Positions 45,199 through 52,676 of a stretch of 64,000 nt of DNA are shown here, piece by piece (the first letter of the stretch is position 1; each line of letters starts with the position of its first letter). The translations under genes and the position numbers were made by a program. The stretch covers positions 1 through 64,000 of the forward strand of contig CALEUL010000056.1 of NCBI GenBank assembly GCA_937921035.1, read 5' to 3'. The stretch is from an uncultured Porphyromonadaceae bacterium. Lineage in GTDB: Bacteria > Bacteroidota > Bacteroidia > Bacteroidales > Muribaculaceae. The notes below the pieces were generated by a model. It searched no databases. It was given only the letters and a program-made list of their open reading frames with translations, and was not told the origin of the DNA.

Positions 45199-46500
45199 TT
45201 ATACGGCCTGTGCGTCGAAGTGTGCCGCTTCAAGCTGATGTTTGCAATAGTCGGCGGTAACTTCGAAACTTTCCGGCTTTTGAGTCGGCATCTCGAACAT
45301 CGCGTTCATCATTATGGTTTCCACAATAGAACGTAATCCGCGAGCGCCAAGCTTGTATTCGATTGCTTTATCCACAATGAAATCGAGGGATTCGGGCAGG
45401 AAGGTGAGTTTTACACCGTCCATACTGAAAAGCTTCTCGTACTGTCGGATAATAGCATTCTTAGGCTCGGTGAGAATGCGGCGCAGGGCTTCACGGTCCA
45501 GAGGAAGCAGGTGGGTGAGAATCGGCAGACGGCCTATAATCTCGGGAATAAGGCCGAATGTGCGCAAATCCTGCGGAGCCACATGCCGCATAAGGTTTCC
45601 GCGGTCTATCTTGCGGTCGTTGTTCTCGGTGGCGAAGCCCACGAAACTTGTGTTGAGTCTGTGTGCAATGGCCTGTTCTATGCCCTCGAACGCTCCCCCG
45701 CAGATAAAAAGTATGTTTTTAGTGTCGACAGGTATCATGGGCTGTTCCGGGTGCTTGCGTCCTCCTTGCGGGGGCACGTTCACTACAGAACCTTCCAGAA
45801 GTTTGAGAAGTCCCTGCTGTACGCCTTCGCCTCCGACATCGCGTGTAATGGACGGATTGTCGCCTTTGCGTGCGATTTTGTCTATTTCATCGATGAAAAC
45901 GATGCCGCGCTCAGCTTTCTTTACATCATAGTCGGCTGCCTGAAGAAGCCTTGTGAGAAGGCTTTCGATATCCTCGCCCACATAGCCGGCCTGTGTAAGC
46001 ACAGTAGCGTCTACAATGGTAAATGGAACATCGAGCTGTTTGGCGATTGTACGGGCTATAAGGGTTTTGCCGGTACCGGTCGGACCAACCATTATGATGT
46101 TGCTCTTCTCGATTTCAACTCCGTCATCTTCCAATGGCTGGTCGAGACGTTTGTAATGGTTGTAGACTGCGACGGAAAGATACCTTTTGGCCTGGTCCTG
46201 CCCGATAATATATTGGTCCAGGAAATTCTTGATTTCGGACGGCGTGGGCGTTTTTTTGTGTTGTTCGCCCGCGTTGTGGACTGCGTCGGGGTTCGACGAA
46301 TGATATTTTGCGCGTGCGCGAGCGGCAACACTGTTGTTGTCCTCTTCGGAAACGAGTCCTAACATCTGAGCGGCTGTCTCGAGGCAATCCACGCATACGC
46401 CTCCGTTCATGTCCGGTGAGGGTAGGATGGAGGCTCCGTCCGATTCGGAACGGCCGCAATAGATGCAGCGTATTTCGTGCGGAATTTTCTTCTTTGCCAT
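45199..46500 (-). CDS. clpX: ATP-dependent Clp protease ATP-binding subunit ClpX
   Basis: Unfoldase that feeds substrates to ClpP. The 433-residue protein has an N-terminal zinc-binding domain (CIYCGRSESDG ... GGVCVDCLETA, four Cys), Walker A MVGPTGTGKTLIART (about 137-151), VGEDIESLL, Walker B IVFIDEIDKIA, and the ClpP-docking IGF-type loop region (SFVGFATENNDRK has GFA in that position, so the exact loop is uncertain). A Ser/Pro linker (about 65-95) joins the domains. It starts 2 bases after clpP, the usual arrangement. Confidence 0.97.
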   Translation of the reverse strand: MAKKKIPHEIRCIYCGRSESDGASILPSPDMNGGVCVDCLETAAQMLGLVSEEDNNSVAARARAKYHSSNPDAVHNAGEQHKKTPTPSEIKNFLDQYIIGQDQAKRYLSVAVYNHYKRLDQPLEDDGVEIEKSNIIMVGPTGTGKTLIARTIAKQLDVPFTIVDATVLTQAGYVGEDIESLLTRLLQAADYDVKKAERGIVFIDEIDKIARKGDNPSITRDVGGEGVQQGLLKLLEGSVVNVPPQGGRKHPEQPMIPVDTKNILFICGGAFEGIEQAIAHRLNTSFVGFATENNDRKIDRGNLMRHVAPQDLRTFGLIPEIIGRLPILTHLLPLDREALRRILTEPKNAIIRQYEKLFSMDGVKLTFLPESLDFIVDKAIEYKLGARGLRSIVETIMMNAMFEMPTQKPESFEVTADYCKHQLEAAHFDAQAV

Positions 46501-46502
46501 AA

Positions 46503-47195
46503 TTATTTTTTGGCTTTGACAAGAACGCGGTCAATCATGCCGTAGTCCAGAGCTTCCTGCGATGTCATCCAGTAGTCGCGGTCGGAATCTTTCTCCACTT
46601 TGTCGAACGGTTGTCCGGAATGGTCGGCAATGATATGATATAGCTCGTCTTTCAGCTTCTTGATTTCGCGTGCGGTGATTTCGATATCCGAAGCCTGTCC
46701 CTGGGCACCGCCCATAGGCTGGTGTATCATTACGCGCGAATGTTTAAGTGCAAAGCGTTTGCCTTTTTCTCCTGCTACAAGAAGGACTGCTGCCATTGAT
46801 GCTGCGATACCGGTGCATAGTGTGGAAACGTCGGATGCGACATACTGCATGGTGTCGTAGATGCCAAGACCTGCGTATACCGAACCGCCGGGCGAGTTGA
46901 TATAGATGGAAATATCCTTGCCTGTGTCGGTGCTGTCCAGATAGAGAAGCTGGGCCTGAATTACGTTGGCGGTATAATCGTTCACCTCAGTGCCAAGAAA
47001 AATGACACGATCCATCATCAGACGGGAGAAAACATCCATCTGTGCAACGTTAAGCTGACGTTCTTCTATGATGGTGGGGTTGATGTAAGATGCTACGGGA
47101 CCCTTGGAATTTATAAGGGACGTGTATTGGTCCAGTGCAAGGCCGTTCATGCCGAGATGGTGTACGGCGTAGTTTCTAAAATCGTTATTGCTCAT
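46503..47195 (-). CDS. clpP: ATP-dependent Clp protease proteolytic subunit
   Basis: Barrel-forming serine protease that partners ClpX. The 230-residue protein has Ser133 ([17 protein letters not shown]) and His158 ([14 protein letters not shown]) in the expected positions; the third member is an Asp in the C-terminal DRDYWM segment. The N-terminus is about 30 residues longer than in E. coli and probably includes a propeptide. It is the first gene of the nine-gene minus-strand run and has a well-placed promoter. Confidence 0.96.
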   Translation of the reverse strand: MSNNDFRNYAVHHLGMNGLALDQYTSLINSKGPVASYINPTIIEERQLNVAQMDVFSRLMMDRVIFLGTEVNDYTANVIQAQLLYLDSTDTGKDISIYINSPGGSVYAGLGIYDTMQYVASDVSTLCTGIAASMAAVLLVAGEKGKRFALKHSRVMIHQPMGGAQGQASDIEITAREIKKLKDELYHIIADHSGQPFDKVEKDSDRDYWMTSQEALDYGMIDRVLVKAKK

Positions 47196-47247
47196 AATAT
47201 AATCTTCAAATTTGGAGACCCTGTCTGGTACGGGTCGTTTTATACTC

Positions 47248-47279
47248 CAAAATTAAGTAAAATTTCTCAGCTTGGCAAA
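47248..47279 (-). promoter_or_regulatory. Promoter for the clpP-led gene run
   Basis: Minus-strand TTTG (47276-47279) and TAATTTTG (47248-47255) with 20-base spacing, 52 bases upstream of the clpP ATG. It is the only convincing promoter I see for the genes down to 35575. Confidence 0.65.
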
Positions 47280-47319
47280 TATTTTTTCTCTCTGCGACAA
47301 AAAAACGTGAAAGAAACTG

Positions 47320-47327
47320 TAACTTTG
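47320..47327 (+). promoter_or_regulatory. -7 element for the AlkD-like/MBOAT unit
   Basis: TAACTTTG, 42 bases before the ATG at 47370. It is placed back to back with the clpP promoter. A clear -33 element is not seen. Confidence 0.5.
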
Positions 47328-47369
47328 CAGACCCAAAACCAACAGAACAAATAAAACGAATCTCGGGAT

Positions 47370-47930
47370 ATGACCACTAAAGGCGTTTCAGAACTTAAAT
47401 ACTCGCCTATGCAGGCTGTGAAAAGACATTTCTTTGCCATGCGTAATGGAGTGATTGCCGATACTTTGCGCAAGGCCGGCAGTCCGTTCAGATATATTTT
47501 CGGTTTAAATTTGCCGCAGATTGTAGAGGCTTCGCAAATGTTCGGACAAAGCAGAGAACTTGCCGAGGCCCTGTGGGCCAACAGCACGACGCGCGAAAGC
47601 ATGCTGATAGCGCCAATGCTGATGCCGGCTGCGGAATTCAGTGCCGACGATGCCCTGCGGTGGGTTTCGAATATTCCAGCGGCTGAGGTCGCCGATATTC
47701 TGTGCCACCGTTTGTTACGTCATTTACCTTTTGCCGGTTCGCTCGCTGTGGAGCTGGCGCAGGAGGTCAGACCGGATATGGAGCGATATACGGCAGGTAG
47801 ACTGGCACTGAACCTTTTCTATACCGATAGCGATATTGCCCGGAAGGTGTCCGGTTTGTTGATGCAGAATCCGGGTCCGATGGCAGCCGAAATGGCTCGT
47901 CAGATTACAGTACGCTTCGAAGATATATGA
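47370..47930 (+). CDS. AlkD-like HEAT-repeat protein (putative DNA alkylation repair fold)
   Basis: A 186-residue all-helical protein that resembles the AlkD/DNA alkylation repair family. This is seen in FRYIFGLNLPQIVEASQMFG (IFGLNLPQI corresponds to the family IFGVRVPDL-type start), then ELAEALWANSTTRESMLIAPML and the following helices. It is shorter than full AlkD proteins (about 220-235), so glycosylase activity is not assured. It precedes the MBOAT gene by 7 bases and is probably co-transcribed with it, though no functional link is evident. Confidence 0.6.
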   Translation: MTTKGVSELKYSPMQAVKRHFFAMRNGVIADTLRKAGSPFRYIFGLNLPQIVEASQMFGQSRELAEALWANSTTRESMLIAPMLMPAAEFSADDALRWVSNIPAAEVADILCHRLLRHLPFAGSLAVELAQEVRPDMERYTAGRLALNLFYTDSDIARKVSGLLMQNPGPMAAEMARQITVRFEDI

Positions 47931-47937
47931 TATCCCG

Positions 47938-49407
47938 ATGACAGAACGTCTCCTCGATCTTCTTGCCTACGACCCGAACAACCCTATGCTTTTCAATTCG
48001 GGTCTTTTTCTTGTGCTGTTCACGCTTTTTATCCTCGCATATCAGTGCGTGCGTAAGCAACGCACACTGCGAATGCTGCTGGTGATAGCATTTTCACTGT
48101 ATTTCTACTACAAGTCCAGTTCGTGGTGTGTGCTTATCCTTTGCGGTGTATGCTGCTCGGACTATTTGCTCGGGTTGCTGATGGGAAAAACTAACGGCAA
48201 CTTTTCAAGGCGTGCAATAGTCGCTGTCAATGTAGTTGTAAACGTAGGCATGTTGGTGTATTTCAAATATTTCAATCTGCTTGCCGATGCGTTTGCAAGC
48301 ATAGTTTCCACCGAATTCAATCCTGTGGAGGTTCTCCTTCCAGCCGGAATATCTTTCTTTACGTTCCGTTCCATCAGTTATATTGTGGATTTATACCGCC
48401 GCCAGATGGAGCCTTGCAGGAATTTTCTGGACTACGCGTTCTTTCTTACTTTCTTCCCGCCGCTTCTCGCTGGTCCGGTGGTGCGCGCTAAGGACATGCT
48501 GCCGCAGATAGTAGGAAATACCACGGCTACAAAAGCGATGATTTCCGAAGGTCTGTTTCTGGTAATGACTGGCCTTGTGAAGAAAGTTGTGATTGCCGAC
48601 TATATAAGCGGTAATTTTGTTGACAGGATATTTGACAACCCGATGTTATATTCCGGCTTCGAGAATCTGCTTGGGTGCATAGGGTTTACTATACAGCTAT
48701 ATTGCGATTTCTCAGGATATTCCGATATGGCAATAGGTGTCGCACTGCTGATGGGCTATCGTTTCAAGGAGAACTTTGCGGCGCCGTTCAAATCGGCCAG
48801 TCCTACGGAGTTCTGGCGCCGCTGGCATATTTCTCTGTCAACGTGGCTGCGCGACTATGTCTATATACCCCTTGGCGGCAACCGTTGTAGCAAACCCCGT
48901 GCTTATTTCAACCAGTTTGCCACTATGGTTGTCGGCGGTCTGTGGCATGGTGCGTCGTGGATGTATCTTTTCTGGGGTGCGTACCACGGGATTCTTTTAG
49001 TGTTGCACAAGACATTCAGGAAGTTATCACCTATACCGAAGGCATATCGCGGGTATCCTGTGATTCGAATGATTAATATTGGAGTAACATTCATGCTCGT
49101 GGTGTTCGGCTTTACCTTGTTCCGCGCTCCTGATCTTGCCACTGCGGGCAGTATTATATCGCAGATTTTTACAAATTTCCATATAGACGTAGCGCCACAG
49201 TTCTTAGAGGCATACATGATGATTGTCGCTGTGGCTCTGATGGGTTATATTGCGCACATGACGCCGCGCATATGGACTACCGGAGTGATGAACGCTTATG
49301 CGGGCATGTCAGTTATTTGGCAGGCGGCTATTCTCGCCGTGGTTTTGTTTGTTGTGGTGCAGACGCGTCAGAGCGAACTTGTTCCCTTTATTTATCTGCA
49401 GTACTGA
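47938..49407 (+). CDS. MBOAT family O-acyltransferase
   Basis: A 489-residue polytopic membrane enzyme that resembles AlgI/DltB-type acyltransferases, which move acyl groups across the membrane to polysaccharides or other extracellular targets. About eleven hydrophobic helices are visible. The MBOAT core has GISFFTFRSISYIVDLYR (about 139-156), FCDFSGYSDMAIG-type motif (YCDFSGYSDMAIG, about 259-271), EFWRRWHISLSTWLRDYVYIPLGG (split: EFWRRWHISLSTWLRD) and the catalytic His in VVGGLWHGASWMYLFWG. No AlgJ/AlgX or Dlt partner is adjacent, so the acceptor is unknown. Confidence 0.92.
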   Translation: MTERLLDLLAYDPNNPMLFNSGLFLVLFTLFILAYQCVRKQRTLRMLLVIAFSLYFYYKSSSWCVLILCGVCCSDYLLGLLMGKTNGNFSRRAIVAVNVVVNVGMLVYFKYFNLLADAFASIVSTEFNPVEVLLPAGISFFTFRSISYIVDLYRRQMEPCRNFLDYAFFLTFFPPLLAGPVVRAKDMLPQIVGNTTATKAMISEGLFLVMTGLVKKVVIADYISGNFVDRIFDNPMLYSGFENLLGCIGFTIQLYCDFSGYSDMAIGVALLMGYRFKENFAAPFKSASPTEFWRRWHISLSTWLRDYVYIPLGGNRCSKPRAYFNQFATMVVGGLWHGASWMYLFWGAYHGILLVLHKTFRKLSPIPKAYRGYPVIRMINIGVTFMLVVFGFTLFRAPDLATAGSIISQIFTNFHIDVAPQFLEAYMMIVAVALMGYIAHMTPRIWTTGVMNAYAGMSVIWQAAILAVVLFVVVQTRQSELVPFIYLQY

Positions 49408-49459
49408 ACCCTTATGCCGATGCAGACGTTTTAATGAAAAACGTTTGAACATCAGCATT

Positions 49460-50491
49460 ATGAAATTCATGAAATTATGCCTGTTGGCATTATGTGCCTT
49501 GCTTGCCCGTCCTGTATCGCAAGCATGCTCGCGCGTAGTTTATCTTGGAGACAAGGGTATTGTGATGGTGGGGCGTACGCTCGACTGGAAAACACCTATC
49601 CCGACAAATATCTATGTATATCCCCGAGGCGTGGACAAGACAAGCATGCCTACCGAGCCATGTCTGAGCTGGCGCTCCAAATATGCGTCGGTATTGGCAG
49701 TCGGTTACGATGGAGGCGTTACCGAGGGAATGAACGACCAGGGTCTGATTATGAACGGCTTGTTCTGCAAAGGAACTGTCTACAGGGAAGCAGTGGGCGG
49801 TAATATGCCTGTTGTGAGCCTTGCCATGATTGTGAGTTATTTTTTGGATAACTTCGCTACGGTAGACGAGGTTGATGCATGGCTGCAGGAAAATAAGTTC
49901 GGAATTTTCGGAAAGACATTCGACGGAGGTACGGTTTCGACTCTGCATTGGGCGCTTACGGATGCAAGCGGCATGACGCTTATTATGGAATTTGAGAACG
50001 GACAAATGAATACCTATAAGGGACGCGATCTGCTGGTATTGACCAATGACCCGCCGCATGCACAGATGACAGCTATAAACGACTATTGGAAGAAAGTCGA
50101 CGGTGTGAATATGCTTCCCGGTACTGTGCGTAGTTCCGACCGTTATGTGCGTGCCAGTTTCTTTATACACAATGTACCTGCCGATTTCGAATATCCGGAG
50201 GCTCTCGGTTCTCTCTCCAGTATTATGGGAACTGTTTCTGTGCCTTACGGATATAAGATAGAAGGAGAACCTAATGTATCTAGTACTCAGTGGACCTCAA
50301 TTTCAGACGCCGCCGGCAAATACTATTTCCGCACAGCAGCTTCTTTGGGCTATCTTTATGTGGATTTAGGTCGGTTACAGTTGAATACAGGTGCGCCTAT
50401 TCTCAAGCTCGACATGACGAAACATGGCACAGCAGTAGGCTGTGCAAACCATTTGCTTGAAAAATCGACGGGCTTCACACCAATGTGGTGA
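49460..50491 (+). CDS. Choloylglycine hydrolase family (linear amide C-N hydrolase), secreted
   Basis: A 343-residue Ntn hydrolase. Signal peptide 1-22 (ending SQA) exposes Cys23 as N-terminal nucleophile on cleavage (CSRVVYLGDKG). Relative to that Cys, Arg at +16 and Asp at +19 (GRTLDW) lie where bile salt hydrolase has its Arg18 and Asp21. An Asn in LIMNGLF, NDPP in VLTNDPPHAQM and Arg in SSDRYVRASFF fit the other active-site positions. Activity may be on conjugated bile acids, penicillin V or N-acyl-homoserine lactones; the sequence does not decide. ATG 49460 is chosen since it gives the signal peptide. Confidence 0.88.
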   Translation: MKFMKLCLLALCALLARPVSQACSRVVYLGDKGIVMVGRTLDWKTPIPTNIYVYPRGVDKTSMPTEPCLSWRSKYASVLAVGYDGGVTEGMNDQGLIMNGLFCKGTVYREAVGGNMPVVSLAMIVSYFLDNFATVDEVDAWLQENKFGIFGKTFDGGTVSTLHWALTDASGMTLIMEFENGQMNTYKGRDLLVLTNDPPHAQMTAINDYWKKVDGVNMLPGTVRSSDRYVRASFFIHNVPADFEYPEALGSLSSIMGTVSVPYGYKIEGEPNVSSTQWTSISDAAGKYYFRTAASLGYLYVDLGRLQLNTGAPILKLDMTKHGTAVGCANHLLEKSTGFTPMW

Positions 50492-50511
50492 GCAGCCCGA
50501 TAAAATGAACG

Positions 50512-50549
50512 GACTCGGCTGTATAATTCGATTACAGCCGGGTCTTTTT
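50512..50549 (+). terminator. Rho-independent terminator after the choloylglycine hydrolase gene
   Basis: Stem GACTCGGCTGTA (50512-50523) / TACAGCCGGGTC (50533-50544), one G-T wobble, 9-base loop, then TTTTTA. Confidence 0.88.
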
Positions 50550-50554
50550 ATGTA

Positions 50555-52540
50555 TTATTGCAGTTGTTCGGTTGCCCGCCGGGCAAGATCTGTCTTGCGG
50601 ACAATGTGTTCTTTTACCATGCGCACAAACGGGTCGTCGTCGAATTCGCCACGTACGCTTATAAAGTCGCTGTCGGCGTCGTGGCCGGGATTATCGATGC
50701 CAAAACCGGTGTGTGATTTCAGTGAGTACTCCTTGCGTGCGTCCTCAAGTAGCATGTGGTCGAGGTCGGTAACACTCTTTAGCCATCGTTCGATTATAGC
50801 CCGGAGGTCGTCTTCGGTAATCTGGTCATAGGTTTTTCCGCACCATTCTTCCAGGTGCCCGGCCACCCAGGTCCATTCCATGTCGTAGTAGTCGGCATGC
50901 AGTTGCTTCCATCGGGCCTCGAGAGATGGAAGGTTATCTATTGTTCCATTCATTATGTCCTTGGATATGGCATTTACTTCGGTTTTGGGGACAAACAATC
51001 CGCAAATGTCTACCCATTCGCCTTGTCCCGCTTTGCATGTAGGAGTAAGCCGGTCGGTGAGTTCTTTCTGGTCGGCAATGGGTTCTTTGCCCATACGCGT
51101 TATAATGGAGTTGCCCATGAATTTGTCCACCACCATAGCGTACAGCTGACGGCCGCGGCGTAGGGCCCGCGCATCTATTGTCATTGCCTGGAAAGAGAAG
51201 CGTTCGGCTGTAGCACCGGCGGTTCGTTCAAGGTCGTTCAGGAGTTTGATGGCACCCAACATTTTACCTACGGTATAGGGGCTGAGAAGGTTGAAGTTGA
51301 TTGAGTCGAGGTGTTCGGAATCTTTGCGCTTGTCGCGGTTGGGCCACTTCTGGGCGTCGCGTATTGTGCCCACACTGCGCAGGTTGATACCTGGTACGAG
51401 GTACGATTCCTTGTTGCCTTCAATCAGATATGAGAACGGGAGTCGAGAAGTGTCGGGATGGTTCACATGGCGCCCCATCACAAGCGAGAAAGCGCCGATG
51501 CGCGCCGGCCATAGGATGTATGAATCGCTCGTAGTCTTGGAACCACGCTCTACAACGCCTTGATGGATAGGACCGAGTTTGTACATGTGATTGCTCTGGT
51601 TACTGCCAGACCCAGCGTTCAGGAAAGAGAAGATGCCGGCGATAAGCAGGCTCGACTTGTGCATCGTAACAGTATATGGGCCACCGAAAATTGCAGCAGC
51701 CTCGCCGTTCTCGCACTGGCAGTTCGCGAAAAACAGCGAATCGTGGGCCGAGAAAAGATGAGAGAGCACGGATGCCTGTCCGACAAAGCAATGATGAACT
51801 ACGGCGCCGTCGTCCACACGGCTTCCCGATGCGAAAACGAAACCTTCCGCAATTACATCGCGTCCCACGTTTACGGGGGATTCTTTGGAGCCTGCGATTG
51901 TGCCGTCCTTCAGGCGTGTGGCGCCTTTAAGCTGGGCGTATGCGCCGATGCGTACGTTCGTAATGGTGCCGCAGTTGGTGATTTCTGCACATTCGCCAAC
52001 GGAGCCTCGCTTGCCGAAAAAAGAACCGGCATGTACCTTGATCAGCGTTACAAGTTTCTGAACCATTTCTTTGTCATGACGGTACATGGCAATCAGATAT
52101 GCTGTCTGAGCCGACATTTTTTCGTATATCGGCACTTCGCGGCCGCCAGTCTCGTTCAGTACAGAAACTTCCGTGCCAATTCCGAAGGTGGAGTCAAGCG
52201 TTCCTGTAAGCGAATCTATGTTTTCGATATAAACGCCATCGGCAATATCGTAGTTGGCGATATAATTTGCCACATGTCGTATAAAGACGCCGTTGCCGAT
52301 GGTAACGTTGTGGAGGGTAACATCGCTGATAGATGACTGTCGCCCGAGGCCCCCGGGACGGTTGAATGTCCCTTCGAGGCGTCCGATACGGATATCGCCC
52401 GAGAATTCCACATTGCTGAGCCTGGAGCAGTCGAAACCGTCCGCTACTTCGATTTTATACCATTCGTCGCTTTTGCAACCGCGACTTTTGAGAACTTCTA
52501 TCTCGTTCTCGCATAGCATCCTAAAGTTATTATTTCCCAT
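50555..52540 (-). CDS. DUF4954 family protein, left-handed beta-helix type
   Basis: A 661-residue protein that fits the Bacteroidota family DUF4954. The first 400 residues contain many hexapeptide-like turns typical of left-handed parallel beta-helices (VEFSGDIRIGRLEG, VTLHNVTIGNGVFI, ITNCGTITNVRIGAYAQLKG, VNVGRDVIAEGFVFASGS). The C-terminal 200 residues are helical and charged. Bacterial left-handed beta-helix proteins are often acyl- or nucleotidyltransferases, but no catalytic motif can be pointed to. ATG 52540 is chosen because -7 box 52610-52617 lies just upstream; an in-frame start at 52612 would lie within that box. Confidence 0.82.
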   Translation of the reverse strand: MGNNNFRMLCENEIEVLKSRGCKSDEWYKIEVADGFDCSRLSNVEFSGDIRIGRLEGTFNRPGGLGRQSSISDVTLHNVTIGNGVFIRHVANYIANYDIADGVYIENIDSLTGTLDSTFGIGTEVSVLNETGGREVPIYEKMSAQTAYLIAMYRHDKEMVQKLVTLIKVHAGSFFGKRGSVGECAEITNCGTITNVRIGAYAQLKGATRLKDGTIAGSKESPVNVGRDVIAEGFVFASGSRVDDGAVVHHCFVGQASVLSHLFSAHDSLFFANCQCENGEAAAIFGGPYTVTMHKSSLLIAGIFSFLNAGSGSNQSNHMYKLGPIHQGVVERGSKTTSDSYILWPARIGAFSLVMGRHVNHPDTSRLPFSYLIEGNKESYLVPGINLRSVGTIRDAQKWPNRDKRKDSEHLDSINFNLLSPYTVGKMLGAIKLLNDLERTAGATAERFSFQAMTIDARALRRGRQLYAMVVDKFMGNSIITRMGKEPIADQKELTDRLTPTCKAGQGEWVDICGLFVPKTEVNAISKDIMNGTIDNLPSLEARWKQLHADYYDMEWTWVAGHLEEWCGKTYDQITEDDLRAIIERWLKSVTDLDHMLLEDARKEYSLKSHTGFGIDNPGHDADSDFISVRGEFDDDPFVRMVKEHIVRKTDLARRATEQLQ

Positions 52541-52609
52541 TGTGAATATAATGTTGAATGAATTTTGGACTTCTGGAATATAAAAGCATACAGAGCTACT
52601 CCCATTTGG

Positions 52610-52617
52610 CAAAGGTA
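52610..52617 (-). promoter_or_regulatory. -7 element for DUF4954
   Basis: Minus-strand TACCTTTG, consensus TAnnTTTG, about 70 bases before the chosen ATG. It forms a divergent pair with the dnaG -7 box at 52651-52658. Confidence 0.5.
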
Positions 52618-52650
52618 AGCAAAATATGCCGTATTCTCATAAAAAATCGC

Positions 52651-52658
52651 TAACTTTG
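52651..52658 (+). promoter_or_regulatory. -7 element for dnaG
   Basis: TAACTTTG. It lies 18 bases before ATG 52677 and downstream of the in-frame ATG at 52626, which it therefore excludes as the dnaG start. Confidence 0.55.
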
Positions 52659-52676
52659 CCATTCAATTTTGCACCT

